NCBI RefSeq assembly: GCF_030816475.1
Contig: NZ_JAUSXF010000001.1
Coordinates: 1 to 64,000 of the forward strand
DNA length: 64,000 nucleotides
From: Arthrobacter pascens
Lineage (GTDB): Bacteria; Actinomycetota; Actinomycetes; Actinomycetales; Micrococcaceae
Direction: 5' to 3'
Shown here in pieces: positions 46,919 through 55,612 of the stretch. Within the stretch, counting starts at the first letter, position 1; every line of letters begins with the position of its first letter. The translations under genes were made by a program, and so were the position numbers. The notes under the pieces were generated by a model. The model was not told the origin of the DNA, searched no databases, and saw nothing but the letters and a program-made list of their open reading frames with translations.

Positions 46919-47956
46919 TTATTGCATCAGTTTCCATGTTTTGGCCGTCATCCCATGGCTGCTCTCCCGAACTACGAGCTGTGGAGTAAACACGATCTGT
47001 TGGTGCTCATGATGCTCGGGGTTCTCAATTTCTTCGAAGAGCAACTCCGCCGCCCGCTCGCCGATGAGGCGCCGTGGTTGCTGGACGGATGACAGCGGAA
47101 TGCTCGATTGAGAGGCGAAATCAATATCGTCAAAGCCGATGATGGCCACGTCTTCCGGTACCCGGATTCCATTGGCCGTGAAGGACTGCAGAAGGCCGAG
47201 TGCGAGCTGGTCGTTTGCCGCGAAGACGGCATCCGGTCGCCGCGACTCCCGAAGATCACCAATCAGACCCCCCAGCTGGCGTCCCCGGTCAAACTTCAGA
47301 TTCGGAGTTTCAAATTCCTGCAGCTGGATCCCGGCGTCCTGGGCCGCTTCAAGAGCCCCGGCGTAGCGGTCTGAGACCTGCTTGAGGCTGAACGGGCCGC
47401 CCACGAATGCCGGCCGCTCGGCCCCGCCTGCAATGAGGTGTTCCATGGCTGCCCGACCACCGGCAAGGTCGTCAACGGAGACTGAGCAAAATTTCTCAGA
47501 GTCTGCCAGCCTGTCCACGAGAACGGACGGTATGCCCCGGGAATGCAGGGCTTCCAGCCGCGGGAGAACATTCCCCAAGGGCGTGATGAGGATGCCCTGG
47601 ACGCGCTGTTCCTCGAACAAATCCAGATAAGTCTGCTCACGCCGCTCATCCTCGCTGCTGTTCGCCAGAATGAATGAGTGCTTATGCGTCTCGGCAACGT
47701 CCTCAGCGCCAAATGCAACATCAGTGAAGAACGGATTCCGCACATCCAGGACGAGCATGCCCAGGCTGCGACTGGACCCCGAGCGAAGCGACCTTGCCGA
47801 CTCGTTCCGGACGAAACCCAGCTGGCTGATTGCGGCCTGTACTCGTTCTCTATTTTCGGACGTGACCTGCTCGGGCCTGTTCAGTACGTTGGACACAGTG
47901 CCCACCGAGACCCTCGCCAGCGCCGCGACGTCTTTGATGCTGGGCCCCACCGACAT
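46919..47956 (-). CDS. LacI-family transcriptional repressor
   Basis: The protein has 345 residues. The LacI helix-turn-helix is at residues 5-30 (SIKDVAALARVSVGTVSNVLNRPEQV), with the hinge and a periplasmic-binding-like effector domain (SLGMLVLDVRNPFFTDVAFGAEDVA ... DAVFAANDQLALGLLQSF ... IIGFDDIDFASQ). It diverges from the rhamnose-type transporter genes, and two matching palindromes lie in the intergenic region, so it most likely represses that operon and itself. Confidence 0.94.
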   Translation of the reverse strand: MSVGPSIKDVAALARVSVGTVSNVLNRPEQVTSENRERVQAAISQLGFVRNESARSLRSGSSRSLGMLVLDVRNPFFTDVAFGAEDVAETHKHSFILANSSEDERREQTYLDLFEEQRVQGILITPLGNVLPRLEALHSRGIPSVLVDRLADSEKFCSVSVDDLAGGRAAMEHLIAGGAERPAFVGGPFSLKQVSDRYAGALEAAQDAGIQLQEFETPNLKFDRGRQLGGLIGDLRESRRPDAVFAANDQLALGLLQSFTANGIRVPEDVAIIGFDDIDFASQSSIPLSSVQQPRRLIGERAAELLFEEIENPEHHEHQQIVFTPQLVVRESSHGMTAKTWKLMQ

Positions 47957-47966
47957 TACAACCCCC

Positions 47967-47978
47967 TGAATCGAATCA
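47967..47978. promoter_or_regulatory. candidate LacI operator O1
   Basis: TGAATCGAATCA is a near-palindrome 11 bp before the LacI start codon. It matches the perfect palindrome at 48099-48112 in 11 of 12 core positions, including the central CG expected of LacI-family sites. Confidence 0.6.
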
Positions 47979-48098
47979 TCACCAATTTCATCATGTTACC
48001 TCCTTCACACAAGGGCCTATTCGGAGCCCCGACCACCGAGATTCTGCTGATCTTGACATGCTGCAGAAGCATGCCCTAACGTGTGAGGAGATTCACAG

Positions 48099-48112
48099 AT
48101 GAATCGATTCAT
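48099..48112. promoter_or_regulatory. candidate LacI operator O2
   Basis: ATGAATCGATTCAT is a perfect 14-bp palindrome with a central CG, 18 bp before the ATG of the transporter ATPase gene and just before its ribosome-binding site AAAGGAG. It is well placed to block transcription. Confidence 0.7.
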
Positions 48113-48130
48113 TCCAAAGGAGCAACCGCT

Positions 48131-49696
48131 ATGGACGACACCTTCGACGTCGGCCTCCGGAGCAGCCCGAAGGCTGCCGACCCCAGGGTTCCCGTGCTTG
48201 AGCTGCAGGATATCCATAAGTCTTTCGGTGCGGTTAAGGCGTTACAAGGAGCGAACCTGAGCCTCCACCGGGGCCAGGTCACCGCTCTTGTAGGTGAGAA
48301 CGGTGCCGGCAAGTCGACGATGGTCAAAACCCTCGCCGGCCTGCACCAGCCGGACCGCGGCCACGTCCTGCTGGATGGCGAAATGGTGTCCTTCCGCGAC
48401 CCGCTTCATTCCCGCGAGGCCGGAATCGCAGTCATCTACCAGGAACCCACCATGTTTCCCGACCTCACGGTGGCCGAGAACATCTTTATGGGCCGTCAGC
48501 CACTCCGGTCCCTGCGGCGCATTGACCGGAAGAGCATGCGCCGGCAGGCCCTTGAACTCTTCCGTCAGCTCGGCGTGAGAATCGACCCGGACCGCGCTGC
48601 CCAGGGCCTGTCCATCGCCGATCAGCAGGTCGTCGAGATCGCGAAGGCCATCAGCCTCAACGCCAGGGTGCTGATCATGGATGAGCCGACAGCCGCCCTC
48701 AGCGGAGTGGAAGTTGAACGGCTTTTTGCAGTTACACGCACTCTGCAGGACCGAGGGGCCGCCGTTCTGTTCATTTCCCACCGTTTCGAGGAGGTCTTCG
48801 CACTGGCGGACTGGATCACGGTCATGCGTGACGGAGCCCATGTGGAAACATCGCGCGCAACTGACGTGACAGTCGACAACGTCATTCGGCAGATGGTTGG
48901 ACGCGATGTGGCGTCACTTTTCCCCAAGCAGGAAGCCGCAATCGGCGAGGTGGCCCTGGAGGTCAAGGGCCTCAGCCGGAAAGGCGTGTTCTCGGATATT
49001 TCCTTCAACGTCAGGTCTGGTGAAATCGTCGGGCTGAGCGGCCTCGTCGGGGCCGGACGTTCCGAGGTTGCCCGGGCCATCTTCGGCATCGACAGGTACG
49101 ATTCGGGCGAGATCCTTGTACGCAATAAGCCGCTGAAGCCGCTGTCCCCACGGGAATCCATGGCAGCTGGCCTGGGGTTCGTGCCGGAAGACCGGCGGAA
49201 GCAAGGCCTGGTCATGGAACTGAACGTCAGCCGTAACCTGACGCTCACCCTGCGCAAGAAGCTCAGCCGCTTCGGCCTCCTGACCAACAAGGCCGAGGCA
49301 GAGTCGACCACGGAGTGGGCCAGGAAACTCCAGATCAAGGCAGGAGCCCCCACGTCCCCCATCTCCACATTGTCCGGCGGCAACCAGCAGAAGGTTGTCC
49401 TGGGTAAATGGCTGGCAACGGGGCCAAAGGTCCTCATCATCGACGAGCCAACCAGGGGCATCGACGTCGGCACCAAGTCCGAAGTGCACAGACTCATCTC
49501 CGAACTCGCCGGAAAAGGATTAGCAGTCCTGATGATCTCCTCCGAACTGCCCGAAATCCTGGGCATGTCCGACCGGGTGCTGGTTATGCACGAAGGCCAG
49601 GTCACTGCCGAGCTAAGCCGCCGTGAAGCCACGGAGGAAACGGTGATGACGGCAGCCACGGGAGCCGATTCATCCACAAAGGAGACACCAGCGTGA
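48131..49696 (+). CDS. sugar ABC transporter ATP-binding protein (RhaT/RbsA type)
   Basis: The protein has 521 residues and two ATPase domains, as in CUT2 systems. The first has Walker A GENGAGKST and LSIADQQ; the second has LVGAGRSEVARAIFG, signature LSGGNQQK and IIDEPTRGIDVG. ATG 48131 has AAAGGAG upstream at ideal spacing. It overlaps the next gene (GTGA). It powers uptake of a pentose or deoxyhexose; the similarity pattern of the whole set favours the rhamnose-type system. Confidence 0.92.
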   Translation: MDDTFDVGLRSSPKAADPRVPVLELQDIHKSFGAVKALQGANLSLHRGQVTALVGENGAGKSTMVKTLAGLHQPDRGHVLLDGEMVSFRDPLHSREAGIAVIYQEPTMFPDLTVAENIFMGRQPLRSLRRIDRKSMRRQALELFRQLGVRIDPDRAAQGLSIADQQVVEIAKAISLNARVLIMDEPTAALSGVEVERLFAVTRTLQDRGAAVLFISHRFEEVFALADWITVMRDGAHVETSRATDVTVDNVIRQMVGRDVASLFPKQEAAIGEVALEVKGLSRKGVFSDISFNVRSGEIVGLSGLVGAGRSEVARAIFGIDRYDSGEILVRNKPLKPLSPRESMAAGLGFVPEDRRKQGLVMELNVSRNLTLTLRKKLSRFGLLTNKAEAESTTEWARKLQIKAGAPTSPISTLSGGNQQKVVLGKWLATGPKVLIIDEPTRGIDVGTKSEVHRLISELAGKGLAVLMISSELPEILGMSDRVLVMHEGQVTAELSRREATEETVMTAATGADSSTKETPA

Positions 49697-50715
49697 CAAC
49701 ATTAGCCCTCCAACGCCAGCCCTCGTTGGCATGGCTGGGAACGCTGACCCGCTCTCGGGAGTTCAGCGTCTTCCTCGCCCTGGCAATCCTCGTGGCCGCA
49801 ACGGTGGCCGTCAACCCACGGTTCATCGGTGCGCAAAGTACCAAGGACCTGCTCCTTAACTCCTCGATCCTGGTTATCCTGGGCGTCGGCCAGGCCATCG
49901 TCATCGTGACCAAGAACGTCGATCTTTCGGTCGGTTCGGTTCTGGGCTTGACTGCCTTCGCGACAGGCAAGATCTTCATCGCGATGCCGGACCTGCCGGT
50001 CATCGCCATGCTGGCCATCGGCGTCGGCATCGGTACCCTGCTGGGGGCCGTGAATGGTGCACTCATCGCGGTGGCCAAAGTACCCTCCCTGGTCGTCACG
50101 CTGGGAACCCTGTACATCTTCCGTGGAGTGGACTTCGCCTGGGCGCAGGGCCAGCAGATCAGTCCTTCCAACCTGCCGGAGACTTTCCTGGCCCTCGGCA
50201 GCGGAGCGCTAATGGGTCTTCCCTATCTGGCCCTTATCGCCCTGGCCGTTGTCATCGCCTTCGGCCTCTACCTTCGGAACTTCCGCTCAGGGCGCGAGTT
50301 CTACGCCGTCGGATCTGATGTGCTGGCCGCACGCCTGTACGGAATCGGGGTAGGCCGGAAGATCTTCACGGCCTTCGCGATCTCCGGCGCCCTGGCCGGA
50401 CTGGCCGGAGTCATCTACGCAGCCAAGTACGGCAACCTCGATGCCACAGCCGGCCAGGGCCTGGAACTGAACGTCGTAGCAGCCGCCGTCGTCGGAGGCG
50501 TAGCCATCGCTGGCGGCGTCGGCACCGTCTACGGAGCCGCCATCGGCGCCATCCTCCTGACGACCATCACCTCGGCCCTGCCAGTGTTGGGAGTCTCACC
50601 GTTCTGGCAGCGGGCCATGATCGGCGCGCTGATCCTGGCGTCAATTGCCCTCGACCGATACCTAGCTCTGCGCACCGAGCGCCGCCTGAGAGGACACGAC
50701 AAACATGCTGGTTGA
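49693..50715 (+). CDS. sugar ABC transporter permease (RhaP-like, CUT2)
   Basis: This 340-residue multi-helix permease is of the BPD_transp_2 family (AIVIVTKNVDLSVGSVLGLTAFATG, GRKIFTAFAISGALAGLAGVIYAAKYG, GGVAIAGGVGTVYGAAIGAILL). The GTG start overlaps the ATPase stop. Two non-identical permeases follow in series, as in Rha and Lsr systems, and probably form a heterodimer. Confidence 0.92.
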   Translation: MTTLALQRQPSLAWLGTLTRSREFSVFLALAILVAATVAVNPRFIGAQSTKDLLLNSSILVILGVGQAIVIVTKNVDLSVGSVLGLTAFATGKIFIAMPDLPVIAMLAIGVGIGTLLGAVNGALIAVAKVPSLVVTLGTLYIFRGVDFAWAQGQQISPSNLPETFLALGSGALMGLPYLALIALAVVIAFGLYLRNFRSGREFYAVGSDVLAARLYGIGVGRKIFTAFAISGALAGLAGVIYAAKYGNLDATAGQGLELNVVAAAVVGGVAIAGGVGTVYGAAIGAILLTTITSALPVLGVSPFWQRAMIGALILASIALDRYLALRTERRLRGHDKHAG

Positions 50716-51718
50716 TACAGCCCGGCCGACGGTCGAACGCGAAGCAGTGCCTCGCTTTGGCTTCCTCCGGAACTGGGACACAGCGATCATCGTCGCTGTA
50801 GTCATCAGCATTCTGGTGGCATCGACGGCGGTGACAGGTTTCGCTTCGCCCCGGAACGCGGGATTCCTCCTCATAGACATGATCCCCATCCTCCTGCTCG
50901 CCCTACCGATGACCCTGATCATCCTCACCGGAGAAATCGATCTTTCGGTGGCAAGCATTGCCGGGTTCATCAGCTGTACGTTCGGAGCGCTGTGGAATGC
51001 CGGCCTGCCGCTTGAGGCCATCATTCCCGTCTGCATCCTCCTGGGAGCCATTTCAGGGGCAGTCAACGGAATCCTGGTCTCAGTCGTCGGGCTGCCATCG
51101 CTCGCCGTGACCATCGGAACCCTCGCCCTCTACCGTGGACTAGCCTTTGTTGTCCTCGGTGATCAGGCGGTAACAAGCTTTCCCCGCGCCATCACCACTG
51201 CCCTGCAGGCGAAGATCGGTTCCACGGGGATCCCTGTCTGGATCATCCCCGTGGTCATCCTCGCGATTGTCTTCGGGATAGTCCTGCACTTCACCGGATT
51301 CGGCCGGTCCCTCTTCGCCATTGGATACAGCGAAGAAGCGGCCCGCTTTGCCGGCATCACAGTCGCCCGGACAAAATTCTGGCTATTCATCGTCTCAGGA
51401 GCAGTGGCCGCATTGGTCGGCATCTGGTGGACACTGCGCTACGGCAGCGCGCGGGGGGACAACGCAACCGGGCTGGAGCTTTCCGTCATAGCGGCAGTCC
51501 TGCTCGGCGGAGTATCCATCTTCGGGGGCAAGGGCAACCTGCCCGGTGTCATCGCCGGGGTGGTGCTCCTGGCCATCCTTCGGAATGCTCTCCAGCTCGC
51601 CAGCGTCCCGGAAGACACGTTGTCCATGCTGACCGGCGGCCTCCTGATCGCTGCCGTCGTAGCACCCAATGCCATCACCTGGAGCCGTTCGCTCTCCCGA
51701 AAACCGCCATCCCCGTAA
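50705..51718 (+). CDS. sugar ABC transporter permease (RhaQ-like, CUT2)
   Basis: This 337-residue second CUT2 permease has MTLIILTGEIDLSVASIAGFISCTFGALW and LLGGVSIFGGKGNLPGVIAGVVLLAILRNALQL. It overlaps the first permease by 11 bp, with its own GAGGAC ribosome site. Confidence 0.92.
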   Translation: MLVDTARPTVEREAVPRFGFLRNWDTAIIVAVVISILVASTAVTGFASPRNAGFLLIDMIPILLLALPMTLIILTGEIDLSVASIAGFISCTFGALWNAGLPLEAIIPVCILLGAISGAVNGILVSVVGLPSLAVTIGTLALYRGLAFVVLGDQAVTSFPRAITTALQAKIGSTGIPVWIIPVVILAIVFGIVLHFTGFGRSLFAIGYSEEAARFAGITVARTKFWLFIVSGAVAALVGIWWTLRYGSARGDNATGLELSVIAAVLLGGVSIFGGKGNLPGVIAGVVLLAILRNALQLASVPEDTLSMLTGGLLIAAVVAPNAITWSRSLSRKPPSP

Positions 51719-51770
51719 GTCCCTCCGTTTCATCCACAGCAACAACGAAGTTCAGTTGAAAGGCAACATC

Positions 51771-52865
51771 ATGAAATTCAGCCCCAAGTCGGGAGCCCGC
51801 AGGGCCGCTCCGGTCTTCATCGCACTCCTTACGGGAGCCTCATTGGCGCTCACAGCCTGCGGCGGGACGACTGTCAACTCAGGATCCGGCGGCGGTGGCG
51901 GGAGCAGCGCGTCTGCTTCGGCGAACCCGGACGCCCCGCTGAAAGAAGGTCTCAAGGTTGCCTTCCTTCCCAAGCAGCTGAACAACTCGTACTTCACGGT
52001 CACTGACCGTGGCGGCAAGAACGCCGTCGGAGAGTACAAGGGAACGTTCTCTGAGGTCGGCCCGTCCGAGGCAAGTGCCTCAAGCCAGGTCAGCTACATC
52101 AACACCCTCACCCAGCAGGCAGTGGACGTTATTGCGACCTCGGCCAACGATCCGAAGGCCATCTGCTCAGCCCTGGACGAAGCGCGCAAGGGAGGTGCGA
52201 AGGTCGTCACGTTTGACTCTGACACTGACCCGGAATGCCGCGATCTCTACATCAACCAGGCGACGGCGGAGGGGATTGCCTCAACCCAGGTCAAGCTCAT
52301 CGCCGAAGCGATCGGAGCCGAAGGCGGCGATATCGCTGTCCTGTCTGCCACGGCGAACGCCACCAACCAGAATGCATGGATCGAGCTGATGAAGAAAGAA
52401 CTTCAGAAGCCCGAATACTCCAAGCTGAAGCTGGTCGCCACTGTGTACGGCGATGACAATGCCCAGAAATCCCAGCAGGAAGTCCAGGCGCTGCTGCAGC
52501 AGCACCCGACGCTGAAGGGCATCATCTCGCCCACAACAGTGGGTGTCGCCGCTGCCGCGCAGTACCTGTCCGGCTCCGAATACAAGGGCAAGGTCCAGCT
52601 GACCGGACTCGGCTTCCCGAGCCAGCTCAAGGAGTTCGTCAAGAACGGCACCATGAAGGGGTTTGCCCTGTGGGACGTCGAAAAGCTTGGCTACCTTGCC
52701 GCCTATGCCGGTGCAGCTCTCGCCTCCGGCCAGATCACCGGTGCTGAAGGCGAAAAGTTCAAGGCCGGCACATTAGGTGAATTCAAAGTGGGAGCCGGTG
52801 GCACAGTATTGCTTGGAGACCCCACCGTCTTTACCGCCCAGAATGTTGATAAGTTCAACTTCTAG
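51771..52865 (+). CDS. sugar ABC transporter substrate-binding lipoprotein (RhaS-like)
   Basis: The protein has 364 residues. The signal peptide has lipobox LTAC (Cys30) and a Gly/Ser linker. The mature part follows the RhaS rhamnose-binding pattern closely (VAFLPKQLNNSYFTVTDRGGKNAV, EVGPSEASASSQVSYINTLTQQAVD, DSDTDPECRDLYINQA, SATANATNQNAWIELMKKEL, GIISPTTVGVAAAAQYL). Autoinducer-2 binding (LsrB) is the main alternative. No rhamnose enzymes are adjacent. ATG 51771 has AAAGG upstream. Confidence 0.88.
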   Translation: MKFSPKSGARRAAPVFIALLTGASLALTACGGTTVNSGSGGGGGSSASASANPDAPLKEGLKVAFLPKQLNNSYFTVTDRGGKNAVGEYKGTFSEVGPSEASASSQVSYINTLTQQAVDVIATSANDPKAICSALDEARKGGAKVVTFDSDTDPECRDLYINQATAEGIASTQVKLIAEAIGAEGGDIAVLSATANATNQNAWIELMKKELQKPEYSKLKLVATVYGDDNAQKSQQEVQALLQQHPTLKGIISPTTVGVAAAAQYLSGSEYKGKVQLTGLGFPSQLKEFVKNGTMKGFALWDVEKLGYLAAYAGAALASGQITGAEGEKFKAGTLGEFKVGAGGTVLLGDPTVFTAQNVDKFNF

Positions 52866-52872
52866 TTGATCC

Positions 52873-52911
52873 GCCGGTCCGGTGCTGATGCTGAGTCATC
52901 ACCGGACCGGC
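52873..52911 (+). terminator. terminator of the rhamnose-type transport operon
   Basis: A 12-bp perfect GC-rich stem (52873-52884 with 52900-52911) has inner pairing TGATG/CATCA after a bulge, starting 8 nt after the binding-protein stop. Confidence 0.75.
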
Positions 52912-52975
52912 TCATGAACAGCTTCAACGCCAACCGGGAGTTTCCTCAAGGTGGTGCCCCATAGCGGGCCGCCGG

Positions 52976-53902
52976 TCACGTCAGCAGCAGGGCAACACCG
53001 ATCATGGCCGGCACGGCAACGACGGTGGTGATCAGCACGGTGTCCTTGGCCACCGTCAGGCCGGTCTGGTAGCGGCTGGCGGCAACAAACACATTCTGCG
53101 CCGTGGGAAGCCCTGACGTGACCACCACCGCGAACAGTGCATGGCCGTCCAGGCCCAGCGCAAAACGTGCAAAGGTGTAGGCGGCTGCGGGCTGGATCAC
53201 CAGCTTGAAACCGCTGGCCAACAGGGCATCCAGGCGCCGGCCCGCTGCCGCCTGCAGCGGCCTGGTCCCGTTCAGGCTCATCCCGAAAGCGATCAGCATC
53301 GCCGGAATTGCCGCCCCGCCAATGAGATGGATGGGCTCCATGACCAGCGCAGGCACGGTCCAGCCGGTTCCCGCCACCACCAGGCCCAGCGCACTGCCCA
53401 CAATCATGGGATTCCTCAGGATCATCAGCACAAAACGGAGCGGGGTGGTCCGGTGCGAGCTGGTGCTGGAGTCCAGGATCATGAGGAACATCGGCGTAAA
53501 GAAGGCCAGCTGGAAAATCAGCAGCGGCGCCACATAGCTGGCGTCGCCCAGGACATAGACCGCGATGGGGATGCCCAGGTTGGCCGAGTTGGCCAGGGAG
53601 GCCGCCATGGAGGACATCAGCGCATCCGGCAGGGCCCGCTTCAGCCAGAATTTCGCAATGGAAAAGAAGACGATCGCGCTGCTGATCGCCGCCACCGCCG
53701 TCACCAGCAGCGGCTCGGCAAAGATCTCCTGGAGCCGGGCCTTGCTGAGGGTCTCGAACAGGAGCGCCGGGCTGGCAACAAAGAATGTGAGGGAGCTGAG
53801 GACCTGCCGGGCGTTCTCACCCAGGACTTTGCTCCTGCCCACAAACCAGCCCACCAGGATGATGCACCACACCACAAAAAAGCCGGCGAGCACGCCTAAC
53901 AA
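52976..53902 (-). CDS. AEC-family (auxin efflux carrier-like) transporter
   Basis: This 308-residue membrane protein has about ten helices. The AEC pattern is seen in VVWCIILVGWFVGRSKVLGENARQVLSSLTFFVASPALLFETLSK and the C-terminal GLPTAQNVFVAASRYQTGLTVAKDTVLITTVVAVPAMIGVALLL. Bacterial members export or import dicarboxylates such as malate or malonate. The TTG start at 53902 is supported by AGGAG 7 nt upstream; GTG 53893 is the alternative. Confidence 0.9.
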   Translation of the reverse strand: MLGVLAGFFVVWCIILVGWFVGRSKVLGENARQVLSSLTFFVASPALLFETLSKARLQEIFAEPLLVTAVAAISSAIVFFSIAKFWLKRALPDALMSSMAASLANSANLGIPIAVYVLGDASYVAPLLIFQLAFFTPMFLMILDSSTSSHRTTPLRFVLMILRNPMIVGSALGLVVAGTGWTVPALVMEPIHLIGGAAIPAMLIAFGMSLNGTRPLQAAAGRRLDALLASGFKLVIQPAAAYTFARFALGLDGHALFAVVVTSGLPTAQNVFVAASRYQTGLTVAKDTVLITTVVAVPAMIGVALLLT

Positions 53903-53954
53903 GGACCTGCTCCTCTAGTGCAGCGGCAGCGGGGGCCCGGACTCACGCTCCGGA

Positions 53955-54380
53955 CTACAGGGAGGCGTTATTCAGCGCGAAAGGGGGGCGCATCAGTCCA
54001 GGGGTGAGGCCTTCGGCGGGATCGCTGCCCAGCTGGACGATCCGGTTGTTCTGGTCCACATGGACCACCCGCGGCTGGTAGGCCCGGGCCTCCTCGGTGG
54101 TCATCTGGGCATAGGTGATGAGGATAACGACGTCGTTCTCATGGACCAGGTGGGCCGCCGGCCCGTTAATGCCGATGACACCGGATCCGCGCTCGCCTGC
54201 GATGGTGTAGGTTTCCAGGCGCGCGCCGTTGGTCACGTCCACGATGGCCACGAGCTCGCCGGGAAGGATGTCGGCAGCGTCCAGCAGGTCCAGGTCAACG
54301 GTGACCGAACCTACATAGTGCAGGTCAGCGTGGGTGACGGTGGCCCGGTGGATCTTGGACTTGAATATTGTGCGATTCAT
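53955..54380 (-). CDS. panD: aspartate 1-decarboxylase
   Basis: The protein has 141 residues, the normal proenzyme size. It makes beta-alanine for pantothenate and coenzyme A. The self-cleavage site is YVGSVTVD (Gly24-Ser25), where Ser25 becomes the pyruvoyl group; Tyr58-type TYTI and GPAAHLV follow. A single proenzyme gene is present; the PanM/PanZ maturation factor is known only in enterobacteria. Confidence 0.96.
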   Translation of the reverse strand: MNRTIFKSKIHRATVTHADLHYVGSVTVDLDLLDAADILPGELVAIVDVTNGARLETYTIAGERGSGVIGINGPAAHLVHENDVVILITYAQMTTEEARAYQPRVVHVDQNNRIVQLGSDPAEGLTPGLMRPPFALNNASL

Positions 54381-54538
54381 AACGACCCCAGTCTAGCGGC
54401 GGGGTCCGGATCGCGCAGTGACGCAGGAAACACTGACGCAGGAACATTGACGACCTGCCCTTCGGGACTCCCGGCCCCTCCGGCCCGCCTTCCGGACCCT
54501 CCTGGCCGTGCCTGCCTGAACAGGCGGACGCTCGGTTC

Positions 54539-55456
54539 CTACCCGCCGTCCTCCGCGTTTGCCACCGATTCGGCCGTGATAGCCAGAGTCTCCCGGGCCG
54601 CCAGGATGGCTGGCCGTTGTGCGCTGGAGCGGCGTACCGACGTGAAAATCGTGCGGTGCGGATCGCCCGGCAACTGCAGCAGCTGGGCGGAGGTGCCGCG
54701 CCCGGTCCAGACCAGGTCAGGCATCAGCGCGACGGCGTTCCCGGACTCGATCAGCCGGATCTGGGCCTGCAGGTCGGCAGTTTCAAAGCGCACGTCCGGT
54801 TCGAAGCCAGCGCTGCGGCACGCCTGCTCTGCCCAGTGCCGGGAAGCGGCGCCGCGCGGCTCCATGACCCAGGCCAGTTCAGCAGTGTCCTCCAGCGATG
54901 TGATGGGCTGCTGGCCGGCCGCCTCCGGGGGAACAGCCAGCCTGATGGCATCGGTGGTCAGCCTGATGCGGTCAAGCTCGGGGTACCGCGGTGCGGCGTG
55001 GCCGGGATACTGCTCAGCAATCACCAGGTCGAAGTCCCGGGCCCAGGTTTCATGCAGCGCCGTTTCCGGCTCCCGCTGGGTCATCTCGATCCGCACCTCG
55101 GGATAGACCGTCGCCATCCGAGAGAGCGTGTCAGGCATGAGGGCCAGGGCCGCTGACTGGAAAACGGCAATCCGGACCGTGCCAGTGACGGTGGTCAGCG
55201 ACGCCGCGAGATCAGCCTCCGCCTGCTCCATCGTCTCCAGGAGCTGGGCCGTGTGCGCCACCAGGACTTCCGCCTGGGGAGTCAGCTGAACCCTTCGCCC
55301 GGTCTTCCGGAGCAGTTCCACGCCTACCTCTTTTTCCAGCAACGCCAGCTGCTGGGACACCGACGACGGGCTGTACTGGAGTGCCTCAGCCACTTCCGCA
55401 AGCGTGCCCCGGATCTTCAATTCACGGAGCAGCCTCAGCCGGCGGACATCGAGCAT
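54539..55456 (-). CDS. LysR-family regulator, probable regulator of permease and putA
   Basis: The protein has 305 residues from ATG 55456, with AAGGAA upstream. The N-terminal winged helix (LRLLRELKIRGTLAEVAEALQYSPSSVSQQLALLEKEVGVELLRKTGRRVQLT) is followed by a type 2 periplasmic-binding-like effector domain. It diverges from the amino-acid permease. Its promoter region has a TTCTAA-N10-TTAGAA dyad that recurs upstream of putA, so this regulator is the prime candidate for controlling both. The effector may be proline, which is inference. Confidence 0.9.
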   Translation of the reverse strand: MLDVRRLRLLRELKIRGTLAEVAEALQYSPSSVSQQLALLEKEVGVELLRKTGRRVQLTPQAEVLVAHTAQLLETMEQAEADLAASLTTVTGTVRIAVFQSAALALMPDTLSRMATVYPEVRIEMTQREPETALHETWARDFDLVIAEQYPGHAAPRYPELDRIRLTTDAIRLAVPPEAAGQQPITSLEDTAELAWVMEPRGAASRHWAEQACRSAGFEPDVRFETADLQAQIRLIESGNAVALMPDLVWTGRGTSAQLLQLPGDPHRTIFTSVRRSSAQRPAILAARETLAITAESVANAEDGG

Positions 55457-55474
55457 GGGCTCATTCCTTGTTGA

Positions 55475-55496
55475 TTCTAATGAATAATGGTTAGAA
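55475..55496. promoter_or_regulatory. LysR-type operator dyad, site 1
   Basis: TTCTAA at 55475-55480 and TTAGAA at 55491-55496 are separated by 10 bp. It lies 18 bp upstream of the LysR start codon and 117 bp upstream of the permease ATG. The same dyad with the same spacing occurs at 57445-57466. Confidence 0.7.
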
Positions 55497-55612
55497 GTAG
55501 TCACTTTATCTAACGCAATCGGCCTTGCATACTGTTGGGGACAAGTTACCCACGTCACAGGCCGTTCCCGGGCGCGCCCGAGATGGCGCCGCACCCCAAG
55601 CAGGAGTTGCTG

